Part shown: positions 15,768 through 22,722 of the stretch, in pieces
Position numbering within the stretch: the stretch's first letter is position 1
How the letters are laid out: each line of letters starts with the position of its first letter
Assembly: GCA_042091375.1 (NCBI GenBank)
Contig: JBELHO010000054.1
Coordinates: 1-22,722, forward strand
Length of the DNA stretch: 22,722 nt
Source: JBELHO01 sp042091375
GTDB taxonomy: Bacteria; Pseudomonadota; Gammaproteobacteria; Enterobacterales; Alteromonadaceae
Direction of reading: 5' to 3'
Position numbers and translations under genes: made by a program
The notes under the pieces: model-generated
Told to the model about the DNA's origin: nothing
Database searches by the model: none
What the model saw: only the letters and a program-made list of their open reading frames with translations

Positions 15768-16379
15768 AGGTAGGTTTAGGTCAAAGGCAAGGATTGGTTG
15801 CGTATCAATACAGACATACCTCAACGCAGTGCATTAACACTATTAATCTAAACACCAGTTAACACTATTAATCACTGTTAAAACCATTGTTGTTAATGAA
15901 GAGGTAGGTTAAGGCCAAGGATTGGTTACGTATCAATACCGGCATACCTCAACGCAGTGCAGTAACACTATCAATCTAAACACCAGTTAACACTATTAAT
16001 CACTGTTAAAACCATTGTTGTTAATGANNNNNNNNNNNNNNNNNNNNNNNNNNNNNNNNNNNNNNNNNNNNNNNNNNNNNNNNNNNNNNNNNNNNNNNNN
16101 NNNNNNNNNNNNNNNNNNNNNNNNNNNTAACACTATCAATCTAAACACCAGTTAACACTATTAATCACTGTTAAAACCATTGATGTTAATGAAGAGGTAG
16201 GTTAAGGCCAAGGATTGGTTGCGTATCAATACCGGCATACCTCAACGCAGTGCAGTATCACTATCAATCTAAACACCAATTAACACTATTAATCACTGTT
16301 AATAATCACTGTTAAAACCATTGATGTTAATGACGAGGTAGGTTTAGGTCAAAGGCTTATTGCGTATCAATACCGGCAT
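15767..16379. repeat. Tandem array, unit about 128 bp, interrupted by an assembly gap
   Basis: Units begin at GAGGTAGGTT: 15767, 15901, 16194 and a partial unit at 16335. The basic unit is 128 bp. The first copy is 134 bp through a 6-bp insertion, and the copy at 16194 is 141 bp through a 13-bp duplication of TAATCACTGTTAA. Each unit also holds the sub-repeat AACACTATTAATC or a close variant twice. The sequence resumes after the gap at unit offset 62, in register with the next unit. The last partial unit runs into the 3' end of the sulfotransferase gene and includes its stop and last codons. The total copy number is unknown because of the gap. Confidence 0.9.
16028..16127. other. Assembly gap (100 N)
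   Basis: Exactly 100 N, the conventional filler for a gap of unknown length, placed inside the 128-bp tandem array. The true number of repeat copies is therefore not known. Confidence 0.95.
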
Positions 16380-17964
16380 CTTCGAGCATTTGTTGCAATG
16401 GTGCTAATTGCTTAGCATATAAGCGCCAACGATCAACAGAGCGGGTGTAAATCGGTTGTCGAACTTGCGCAGCACTAGCAGTTGTTGACGCTTGGCTATT
16501 TTCGTAAAAGCGCAAACACTGCTCTTGCCAAGGAAGTTGGCAGAACTCAAGCAGCTTGACACTTTCACCTCTGAGATCAGCGATCACATCTTCATAGGGC
16601 AATGAATACATTACATTAGGCATGACCTGTTGCCAATGTTCCATGAGTTGGTGGTAAGCAATGTAATACTGCGCGAGATCGTTAAAATCATAAGAGAACG
16701 GATATGCGTCGCGAAATAGTTGCTTATAAATCGCGTAGCAAGCTGCCATAGGGTGGCGTTGCATATGAATAATTTTAGCTTGTGGCAAGGCTAAGTGTAT
16801 TAAACCCGCATATAAGTAATTGAAGGGTAATTTATCAATAAAGCGATCTGTTTGCCCAGTTAAAGGCCGAGTACTTTGCAGGTAATTTTCGCCTAGTTTG
16901 GCAAAGTCTATGGTCGCACTTTGCGCAACACGTTGACGACGAGTTAACTTTTCAGCGCCAGCAACAGCGGTTAATTGACTCATTTCTCGACCAAAGTTAT
17001 CTAGTTCACCGGCAGCGAAGACATCGCTATGACTGCTCAGAATACGTTCAACCAAGGTAGTACCAGTTCGTGGTAAACCCAAAATAAAAATCGGCTCGGC
17101 ACTGGCATAACCCTGAATACCACGGGTAAACATTGATTGCTCATAGGTGTTTCTTATCGCATTGATAATATCTGTATCCGCAGATACCTGATAAGGCATC
17201 TGCTGGCGACGTAGCGCCGCGCCCTGCTGTAAATGGTGGAAAGATTGTTGGCTCTGATCGATATCGTCATACTCTTTTGCTAAGGCATAATTAATATTAA
17301 TGCGCCCTTCCTTAGCTAGTGCTTGATTGGCCAATACGCCAGTCAATTGTTCAATGTGGTTGTTGCTGGTGGTTTGTTTCGACAACGACGAACGCATCCC
17401 TTGCGCTTCAAAATCTAATGGGTTAATGGCTAAACAATGATCAAGTGCCTCTATCGCTTGTTTGGTTTTACCGAGAAAACGCAACGCGGTGGCCAAGTTA
17501 TAGTGTAATGCAGGATTATCTGGCGCAATAACTATCGCCTGCTGGTATTGTTGTAAGGCCTCGTTGTGTAAATCAACACCGGACAACAACATTGCGGTTT
17601 TATCAAAAATATCAATGGTATCAATATCTAATTTTTCAGGTATGGCTTGTAAATTGTTATTGGCTAAAGTCACTAATAAGCTGATTGCTTCAGTGGTTTT
17701 ATTTAACGCAAATAAACAGTTGATGCGTTGCAGCATAACCCTTGGTTCATTGGGTTTTAACAGCAAGGCTCGCTCAGTTGAAAACAAACCAGCCTCTGGC
17801 TTTTTTAATGTTTGATGAATTTGTCCAGCGAGATACCAGCCAGCAAAATAACTGGGGTATTGACTATTAAGTAGTCGACAGGCAGCAATAGCCGTTTTAA
17901 AGTCTTTACCAGCCAATGCTTGTACCACAGTATTGTGGAGTTGACTTTGCGTTAATACATTCAT
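16357..17964 (-). CDS. TPR-containing sulfotransferase family protein
   Basis: A 535-residue protein. Residues about 10-200 contain TPR-like helical repeats (for example NEALQQYQQAIVIAPDNPAL, 134-153, then ALHYNLATALRFLGKTKQAI). Residues about 290-530 are a sulfotransferase domain. The PAPS 5'-phosphosulfate loop is ILGLPRTGTTLVERIL (294-309), and the 3'-phosphate region is HMQRHPMAACYAIYKQLF (400-417, Arg403). No signal peptide is present, so it should act in the cytoplasm; the acceptor is unknown. A TonB-dependent receptor lies upstream on the same strand, a pairing I recall as frequent in marine proteobacteria. The region before the start is a tandem repeat in which ATGs recur, and the ribosome site is unclear (TTGAG abuts the ATG), so the exact start is less certain than usual. 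The last seven codons lie within the downstream 128-bp repeat. Confidence 0.9.
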   Translation of the reverse strand: MNVLTQSQLHNTVVQALAGKDFKTAIAACRLLNSQYPSYFAGWYLAGQIHQTLKKPEAGLFSTERALLLKPNEPRVMLQRINCLFALNKTTEAISLLVTLANNNLQAIPEKLDIDTIDIFDKTAMLLSGVDLHNEALQQYQQAIVIAPDNPALHYNLATALRFLGKTKQAIEALDHCLAINPLDFEAQGMRSSLSKQTTSNNHIEQLTGVLANQALAKEGRININYALAKEYDDIDQSQQSFHHLQQGAALRRQQMPYQVSADTDIINAIRNTYEQSMFTRGIQGYASAEPIFILGLPRTGTTLVERILSSHSDVFAAGELDNFGREMSQLTAVAGAEKLTRRQRVAQSATIDFAKLGENYLQSTRPLTGQTDRFIDKLPFNYLYAGLIHLALPQAKIIHMQRHPMAACYAIYKQLFRDAYPFSYDFNDLAQYYIAYHQLMEHWQQVMPNVMYSLPYEDVIADLRGESVKLLEFCQLPWQEQCLRFYENSQASTTASAAQVRQPIYTRSVDRWRLYAKQLAPLQQMLEDAGIDTQ

Positions 17965-18209
17965 CTCAATACTTTCATCTCAATAGATTGGTGTNNNNNN
18001 NNNNNNNNNNNNNNNNNNNNNNNNNNNNNNNNNNNNNNNNNNNNNNNNNNNNNNNNNNNNNNNNNNNNNNNNNNNNNNNNNNNNNNNNNNNNNNCAATAC
18101 ATTAGTGCATTTGAATACACTCTTCTCAATACTTTCATCTCAATAGATTGGTACATCTCAATAGATTCATCTCAATAGATTGGTACATCTCAATACATTC
18201 ATTTCAATA
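17962..18209. repeat. Tandem array, 14+18 bp units (32-bp period), interrupted by an assembly gap
   Basis: The core CATCTCAATA and variants start at 17962, 17976, 18136, 18154, 18168, 18186 and 18200 (the last CATTTCAATA). Spacings after the gap alternate 18, 14, 18, 14, so the higher-order period is 32 bp. On the minus strand each unit reads TATTGAGATG, and the copy at 17962 supplies the ATG start of the sulfotransferase gene. The array therefore forms the leader of that mRNA. Related AATACATTAGTG segments flank it to about 18235. Confidence 0.88.
17995..18094. other. Assembly gap (100 N)
   Basis: Exactly 100 N inside the 32-bp tandem array, so the true length of the sulfotransferase leader is unknown. 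Confidence 0.95.
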
Positions 18210-18271
18210 CATTAGTGTATTTAAATACTTTCGCTTTTATCGATCTAGCTAATTAGCATTAAGATCAGAGC

Positions 18272-18325
18272 AATTGACTGTTCATAAATTGACTGTACAT
18301 AAATTAACTGTAAGTAAATTGACCA
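18272..18325. repeat. 15-bp tandem repeat, about 3.5 copies
   Basis: AATTGACTG or AATTAACTG starts at 18272, 18287 and 18302, with a partial copy (AATTGACC) at 18317, each 15 bp apart. It lies between the sulfotransferase leader and the TonB receptor terminator and encodes nothing obvious. The rest of 18210-18510 shows no gene. Confidence 0.8.
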
Positions 18326-18510
18326 GGAATAAAACTCAGAGCTAGTTAAAGGTTATAGCTACTTTACTCTGCCTTATAGTCTACAGGCAATAGCAAACCA
18401 GTCTTGATCTAGCAACAAGGCATAAAGTCAATTTATTATGCGTAATCACACATACCAATGCCACATCGAAACCACTCATAATGAGTATTAGCGGTGCGAT
18501 TTATAAAATA

Positions 18511-18537
18511 AAAAAAGCTGGGTTAAACCCAGCTTTT
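18511..18537 (-). terminator. Rho-independent terminator of the TonB receptor gene
   Basis: AAAAGCTGGGT (18513-18523) and ACCCAGCTTTT (18527-18537) form an 11-bp stem with a TAA loop. Read on the minus strand it is followed by a run of T residues, 23 nt after the receptor stop. It shows that the receptor and the sulfotransferase gene downstream are probably separate transcripts. Confidence 0.9.
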
Positions 18538-18559
18538 GCAACCTAAATCCAGCGAGCAA

Positions 18560-20992
18560 TTAAAAGTTATACGAGGCTGATAAAGTGATGGTGCGCGGCG
18601 TAGTAATGAAATCTTTTTGACCAGTACCATAAAAGCCATAACTCGGATCGGAAGTCATGTACTCTTCCTTGTAAGTGGCTACAGTACCTTTTTCATTAGT
18701 AATATTTTTCGCGTACAAGGAGATAGTCCAATCTTCCATAATCAATGCTACTGAAGCACTGATCAAAGAAAATCCATCCAAAGTTTGCGCCCAGTTTTCA
18801 TCAATATCAAGTATCGAATTTTCAACTTCTGATTGGTAATAGGCGCCAATGCGCGATACTAAGTACATATCAGCATTGATGTCTTTGGCATGGGTAATTG
18901 AAAAATTAACCGTGTGCTTGGCAGTGCCGGGCAATTGCGCACCATTTGTAGCTCGCAGTTCCGACTTACCTGAGGTATCCGGACTGGCATCGTGTAAAAA
19001 CAGATCCGAGGTTAATTTAGCGTCGACGAAAGTGTAACCACCTGAGACGGTAATGTCTTCTGTCGCAGCCCAACTGAATTCTGACTCTAAGCCCTTAGTG
19101 ACTGCACTATCGCCATTGGCCACTGCATAATATGCCCCTGATGGTGTTGCCACGTTGAGTTGTGGATCTTGCCAATCGACATAGAATAGCGACACAGTGT
19201 AGCGCAAATCGTTTTCAAAACCTTTTAAACCGAATTCATAATTGAGTACTGTGTCTTTAGCAAACTCATTCCACTCAGGATCATTAGGATAGTTGACATC
19301 TGGACGAACTGGCGCGGCATTAGTGCCTCCGCGACGATAGCCCTCTGACACTGTACCGTAGATCATTTGATCATCGTTTAACTTGTATGCGACGTTGGCT
19401 TTAAACAAGGTGTCACTGTCATCTTGCGCTGCATCAATGACTGGGTTAAATATATACCAAATAGGAAATGCGGTTTGTGAGGTAACATTTTGTTCATTGC
19501 TAAAATGGCGCGCACCTAAAGTCACATCAAGCTGATCAGAGACGTGATATGTAAATTCACCAAATAGTGCTTTATCAGTGAATTCTTTTTCATGGGTCCA
19601 ATCAAAAGAAGAGTTAGTGCTCAGATCATAGAAATCACCTAAATAGCCGGGGTTGACACCTTCAGCAGCATTTCGCCATTCTGGAAATCCGCGAAGTTCA
19701 GTTTGTTGCGCGGCTGAACTTTCTTGATCCATATAGTAAGCACCGATGATCCAGTCATAGCTTTTGTTATCGCCATTTGAAGCTAAACGCAATTCTTGTA
19801 CAAATGCTTCTTCGTGATTTTGACGTTCAGCGGCGTATGCTGGACGAGGAAAACTACCATAACCATACCATTGCAACCAGTTATTTGCGGCGAAGAAGCC
19901 GGTATTGTCACTGGTACCAACATAATCGCGATCATACATCGAAGTACTTGAACTCAAGGTAGCAAAACCTAAGTCGTATTCAATTTCTAAACTGGTAAAC
20001 TCAGATTCATTTTCTGCTGGCTCTAATAATACCGCACCAATTTCAAGATCATCATAGAACTCGCCCCAGCCATCTGGACCTGATGTTTCTTGGCGACGAC
20101 CGCCATACTTTCCGTCTTGACTCATGTAAGTCAATACCATTTGCAAGTCATCATTGGGTTTGTATAACGCTGAGGCCCGGGCATAATTCATTTCAACGGT
20201 ATCAGCGTCTTTTACATTTTGGTAAATCGGCGCACCGTATACTTGATCTCCGCCTTCAGCTAATGGGATGTTATTGCTGTCGGTGGCATACACATTGGTG
20301 TAGTCGACCACCCCGTCATTATCAATCTTACCTATGTTAAAGCGCAATGCGATGCTATCAGAAACGGGTAAGTTAAACATACCGTTAAAGGCCATGTTAT
20401 TACCGTCTGAACCATCAGTAGTACCGTATGAAAAATCTGCTTTGGCGGCAATATCAGAAGTATCTGGTTTGTTGAGAATGTAGCGAACAGTACCGCCAAG
20501 TGAACCTGAACCGTAAAGTGTACCTTGTGGACCACGCATCACTTCTACTCGTTCAATGTCCTTAAGGATAAAGTTGGCAAATATAGGTGTATCGCCAACA
20601 TAAGTAGAAACAGTCGGATCTGATAGAAATGCCCTGTCGGTAGCCGCAGGGTTGACGTTCAAACCACGGATCATTATACCGTTGTTATTTTCCGCTAAAC
20701 GCGCGCCATTATCTGGAACCGTTACCCCAGGCATTTCTCTGAGCAATTCTTGGGCGTCAATAATATTAGCTTCTTCTATTGCCTCGCCGCTAACAGCAGA
20801 AATATTAAAAGGGATTTCCTCAACTGCCTTAGTGCGACGAGTTGCCGTGACTTGGATAACTTCTAAACCACTGTTATTGGCTTTTTTCTCAACAGAGTCA
20901 TTTTCTGCAGCTAGAACGCTGGTACTGGTAGAAAACAAAGCGGTGCTAATGGCCATTGTTATTATTGATTTATTAAACGCTGTATGTTTCAT
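18560..20992 (-). CDS. TonB-dependent outer-membrane receptor
   Basis: An 810-residue receptor of normal size. A signal peptide (about 1-28, ending SVLA) is followed by a TonB-box-like LEVIQVTATRR (43-53). The plug domain (about 55-180) contains LREMPGV, IMIRGLN and the conserved VEVMRGPQGTLYGSGSLGGT (149-168). A 22-strand barrel follows and ends with the outer-membrane beta-signal ...SASYNF, whose last residue is Phe. It imports a substrate across the outer membrane with TonB energy. The ligand cannot be read from sequence, and no siderophore genes are near. GGAAGAG precedes the ATG. Its promoter holds the MocR-type 12-mer with the same TACCAG spacing as the chemoreceptor gene, and a 9-bp inverted repeat lies in the leader. 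A nitrogenous substrate linked to the amidase is the working inference. Confidence 0.95.
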   Translation of the reverse strand: MKHTAFNKSIITMAISTALFSTSTSVLAAENDSVEKKANNSGLEVIQVTATRRTKAVEEIPFNISAVSGEAIEEANIIDAQELLREMPGVTVPDNGARLAENNNGIMIRGLNVNPAATDRAFLSDPTVSTYVGDTPIFANFILKDIERVEVMRGPQGTLYGSGSLGGTVRYILNKPDTSDIAAKADFSYGTTDGSDGNNMAFNGMFNLPVSDSIALRFNIGKIDNDGVVDYTNVYATDSNNIPLAEGGDQVYGAPIYQNVKDADTVEMNYARASALYKPNDDLQMVLTYMSQDGKYGGRRQETSGPDGWGEFYDDLEIGAVLLEPAENESEFTSLEIEYDLGFATLSSSTSMYDRDYVGTSDNTGFFAANNWLQWYGYGSFPRPAYAAERQNHEEAFVQELRLASNGDNKSYDWIIGAYYMDQESSAAQQTELRGFPEWRNAAEGVNPGYLGDFYDLSTNSSFDWTHEKEFTDKALFGEFTYHVSDQLDVTLGARHFSNEQNVTSQTAFPIWYIFNPVIDAAQDDSDTLFKANVAYKLNDDQMIYGTVSEGYRRGGTNAAPVRPDVNYPNDPEWNEFAKDTVLNYEFGLKGFENDLRYTVSLFYVDWQDPQLNVATPSGAYYAVANGDSAVTKGLESEFSWAATEDITVSGGYTFVDAKLTSDLFLHDASPDTSGKSELRATNGAQLPGTAKHTVNFSITHAKDINADMYLVSRIGAYYQSEVENSILDIDENWAQTLDGFSLISASVALIMEDWTISLYAKNITNEKGTVATYKEEYMTSDPSYGFYGTGQKDFITTPRTITLSASYNF

Positions 20993-21018
20993 ATTTGCTC
21001 TTCCACTTGATGATGATT

Positions 21019-21043
21019 TTTTAACCTTGTACCGAGGTTAAAA
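21019..21043. promoter_or_regulatory. Perfect inverted repeat in the TonB receptor leader
   Basis: TTTTAACCT (21019-21027) and AGGTTAAAA (21035-21043) are perfect 9-bp arms around a 7-bp spacer, 27-51 bp before the start codon. It may be an operator or an mRNA hairpin near the ribosome site. The half-site AGGTTAAA also occurs in the gabD-LysR repeat, but with the opposite arm order. Confidence 0.5.
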
Positions 21044-21064
21044 CATGCATTAAGCTTTCACTAG

Positions 21065-21096
21065 TACCAGAACTAATCATTTAATAGGTCCAGTTG
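21065..21096 (-). promoter_or_regulatory. MocR-type site, copy 3 (TonB receptor promoter)
   Basis: The plus strand has TACCAG at 21065 and TAGGTCCAGTTG at 21085-21096, with core starts 23 bp apart exactly as in the nitrilase and chemoreceptor promoters. AGTACCAG and ATAGGTCCAGTTG are identical to the chemoreceptor copy while the bases between are not, which indicates selection on the two half-sites. It lies about 75-105 bp before the receptor start. Confidence 0.65.
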
Positions 21097-21475
21097 CAAT
21101 TTTATCCAATAACACCTTGAATTGGAATGTTATGTTGTTTTGTTGCCAAACTATCGCAATGACAAAGTGCATAAAAAAGCTGTAATAGCTGCGATTAATG
21201 GCTATGGCAATAGCAATGCCAACAGCAATAGCATGCTATAAATTGCAGTTAATATTGTTATAGATTTTCTATTATCGATTTAAAATGTTCAATGTTAACT
21301 GCCTCTGTTAAATGTCACTTAATACCGTCAGAAAGGTATTTTTCAACTTGCTATTCAGCAATCAATTGCGTTGTACCCAACTACCGGTTGATTTTCTATC
21401 ACTTAAACGGTTTGACAACATCACCTCGCCAGAAACGTACTAATAATAGATCAATAGTAAGCTCCATATACAATA

Positions 21476-21490
21476 CAGCGCTTAGCGCTG
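21476..21490. repeat. Small hairpin beside the 13-bp array
   Basis: CAGCGC (21476-21481) and GCGCTG (21485-21490) form a perfect GC-rich 6-bp stem with a TTA loop, 13 bp before the first 13-bp repeat. It has no U-tract, so it is not an obvious terminator. Confidence 0.5.
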
Positions 21491-21503
21491 AGCATTTAGT
21501 ATT

Positions 21504-21654
21504 GAAACCTAGTGTCNNNNNNNNNNNNNNNNNNNNNNNNNNNNNNNNNNNNNNNNNNNNNNNNNNNNNNNNNNNNNNNNNNNNNNNNNNNNNNNNNNNN
21601 NNNNNNNNNNNNNNNNAAACCTAGTGTCGAAACCTAGTGTCGAAACCTAGTGTT
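21504..21654. repeat. 13-bp tandem array interrupted by an assembly gap
   Basis: The unit GAAACCTAGTGTC is seen at 21504-21516 before the gap, then at 21617-21628 (missing its first base), 21629-21641 and 21642-21654 (last base changed). The copies are nearly identical, so the array is probably longer than shown. No gene overlaps it. Confidence 0.88.
21517..21616. other. Assembly gap (100 N)
   Basis: Exactly 100 N inside the 13-bp tandem array, of unknown true length. Confidence 0.95.
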
Positions 21655-22271
21655 GTACTCAAACAAACGATAAATTGCCAATGTAGGCGCAGTTGGTGCC
21701 ATGCTGCTTTATTGATCTGGTACTAATCGGCTGTATCTTCACTGCTAAATTATTACAATACAAACATTAAAGCCCCTAGACATGAGCCACTGTGGTCATC
21801 AAGACATAATAGCCATAGCAATTGAATTAGAGGATGCTGTGCGATTAAATCACCTTATGTCGGGCAACAATTAGCATTACCTATTATTTCTTACTAGCAA
21901 TTAACCAAGGTTTAGGTTGTTCGCTAAGATCATCAGCCTATTGATTCATGGTTTTTTGCTAAAGCTACAATGCACTAAACTAACAAACTGTTTAGCAAGT
22001 CAATAAACACAAGCAGCATACCATTCTGGCTCCATAAAAAACTGACAACTGGCTCCTTTCTACACTGCATATCTTTGCTAGTTTTTAATTGCCTATTGAT
22101 GAAAAATCGTCCAAAACACAAACAAAATAGGATGTTTATCAATGTTAAAGGTGCGTCATTACTAATTTTCGATACAAACACAAGTCACGAGTGTTCGAAA
22201 TAGAGAGGGAAAACAAATTAAGTAATGTTTTATGTATTTATCCAACTGATATAACAATTAAAGGATAGCAA

Positions 22272-22722
22272 ATGAAACTAAATAAAATACCACTGTTCAG
22301 CCTTTTAGCACTTACTGCTGGTGCAGTAAATGCAGACACTATTTTTACTGACGACTTTCAAGATGGCAATATTAATGGTTGGGCATCTTCAGGCAATGGC
22401 AGTGCAACTGCCAGTGCCTACAATGGCAATTATTCCTTGCGCGTCAATAGAACGAAGTCAGCAACGGCCAATATTTCAACTCTTGGTTATAACAATGTCA
22501 ATGTCTATGTTGATTTAGCCGCATATTCATTAGAGCGCACAGATATGTGTTACGCAGAGGCATCAACCAATGGGGGGGCAAGCTGGTCGACCTTAGTCAG
22601 TATCGCCAACGGCAATGACAACTCGAGTTTTTATTCATATAACGGCCCTGTGGCTAATGCCGATAACAATGCCGATTTTCAGTTGCGGGTTCGCTCTGCA
22701 GGCAATCGCAATAACGATTATT
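22272..22722 (+). CDS. Secreted protein with N-terminal beta-sandwich-like domain (3' end beyond window)
   Basis: A total of 150 codons are open to the window edge from ATG 22272-22274, with AAGGA six bases upstream. The N-terminus MKLNKIPLFSLLALTAGAVNA is a classical signal peptide with likely cleavage before DTIF (about residue 22). The mature part begins FTDDFQDGNINGW, an opening typical of carbohydrate-binding or lamin-G-like jelly-roll modules on secreted hydrolases of marine bacteria. It is followed by EASTNGGASWSTL and FQLRVRSAGNRNNDY. It is rich in Asn, Ser, Gly and Ala, as expected for an extracellular protein. The catalytic part, if any, lies outside the window, so it could be a polysaccharidase, peptidase or nuclease. 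Confidence 0.85.
   Translation, partial: MKLNKIPLFSLLALTAGAVNADTIFTDDFQDGNINGWASSGNGSATASAYNGNYSLRVNRTKSATANISTLGYNNVNVYVDLAAYSLERTDMCYAEASTNGGASWSTLVSIANGNDNSSFYSYNGPVANADNNADFQLRVRSAGNRNNDY

Larger units (their letters stand above)
21097..22271. other. Long gene-free region with repeats
   Basis: Apart from the 13-bp tandem array and a hairpin, no convincing gene is seen on either strand in about 1.2 kb. A 12-bp perfect palindrome, ATAGCATGCTAT, lies at 21228-21239. A long-distance inverted pair GCAGTTAA and TTAACTGC occurs near 21245 and 21294. CTGGTACTA at about 21717 resembles the weaker half of the MocR-type site but has no partner. AAGGA at 22261-22265 is the ribosome site of the gene that follows. 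Confidence 0.5.

Noticed and set aside
20070..20085. CTGGACCTGA inside the TonB receptor coding sequence as a regulatory site
   Set aside because: It lies within conserved coding DNA, lacks the flanking bases of the 12-mer and has no half-site at the fixed spacing.
21292..21624. ORFs running through the N gaps (also 17916-18146)
   Set aside because: They read through undetermined bases and low-complexity repeats, so the frames have no meaning.
21504..21654. 13-bp repeats as plasmid-type iterons or a CRISPR array
   Set aside because: There is no rep gene, no DnaA boxes, no spacers between copies and no cas genes; the units are directly contiguous.
21717..21726. CTGGTACTA as a fourth MocR-type site upstream of the secreted protein gene
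   Set aside because: It is a lone weak half-site on the opposite strand, more than 500 bp from the gene, with no CTGGACC partner at 23 bp.
21975..22181. 68-residue minus-strand ORF in the gene-free region
   Set aside because: No recognisable domain, no good ribosome site, Cys/Phe-rich composition like random AT-rich DNA.

Overview
The window looks like chromosomal DNA of a marine gammaproteobacterium of the Alteromonadales type, perhaps Colwelliaceae or Thalassotalea-like. This is inferred from moderately low GC, the protein families present and a large TonB-dependent receptor beside a TPR-sulfotransferase. It is a scaffold rather than a finished contig: three runs of exactly 100 N each sit inside a tandem repeat.

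Layout. 1-727 (minus) is a truncated SDR reductase of the peroxisomal-type 2,4-dienoyl-CoA reductase kind. 1182-2081 (plus) is a Tat-exported dienelactone hydrolase-family enzyme, followed by an unrecognised helical protein (2343-3509). From 3540 to 12798 everything reads on the minus strand: DM13-domain membrane protein, flavin reductase-family protein, MFS transporter, nitrilase-superfamily amidase, MocR-type PLP regulator with an extra C-terminal domain, an ArgR paralogue, gabT and gabD. A LysR regulator (12910-13836) diverges from gabD. Then come a methyl-accepting chemotaxis protein, a TPR-sulfotransferase and a TonB-dependent receptor (all minus). After a 1.3-kb gene-free stretch, a truncated secreted protein begins at 22272 (plus).

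How the genes may work together. gabT and gabD form the two-step route from 4-aminobutyrate to succinate, probably controlled by the divergent LysR. The most interesting signal is a 12-bp sequence (TAGGTCCAGTTG; CAACTGGACCTA in the sense of the genes) found upstream of three separated genes: the amidase, the chemoreceptor and the TonB receptor. In all three, a second TACC half-site lies exactly 23 bp away. The chemoreceptor promoter has a third copy, CTGGACTTAA. From memory this resembles the direct-repeat sites of TauR-like MocR regulators, and a MocR gene lies immediately upstream of the amidase. I infer a small regulon for sensing, importing and hydrolysing one nitrogenous compound. The substrate is unknown.

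Other unusual points. The MocR protein has Gln where the PLP-phosphate-binding Arg is normally found. The ArgR paralogue is changed at several arginine-pocket positions. The sulfotransferase gene is bounded at both ends by tandem repeats that contain its own first or last codons. The non-coding DNA is rich in tandem repeats with units of 13, 15, 32 (14+18) and about 128 bp.
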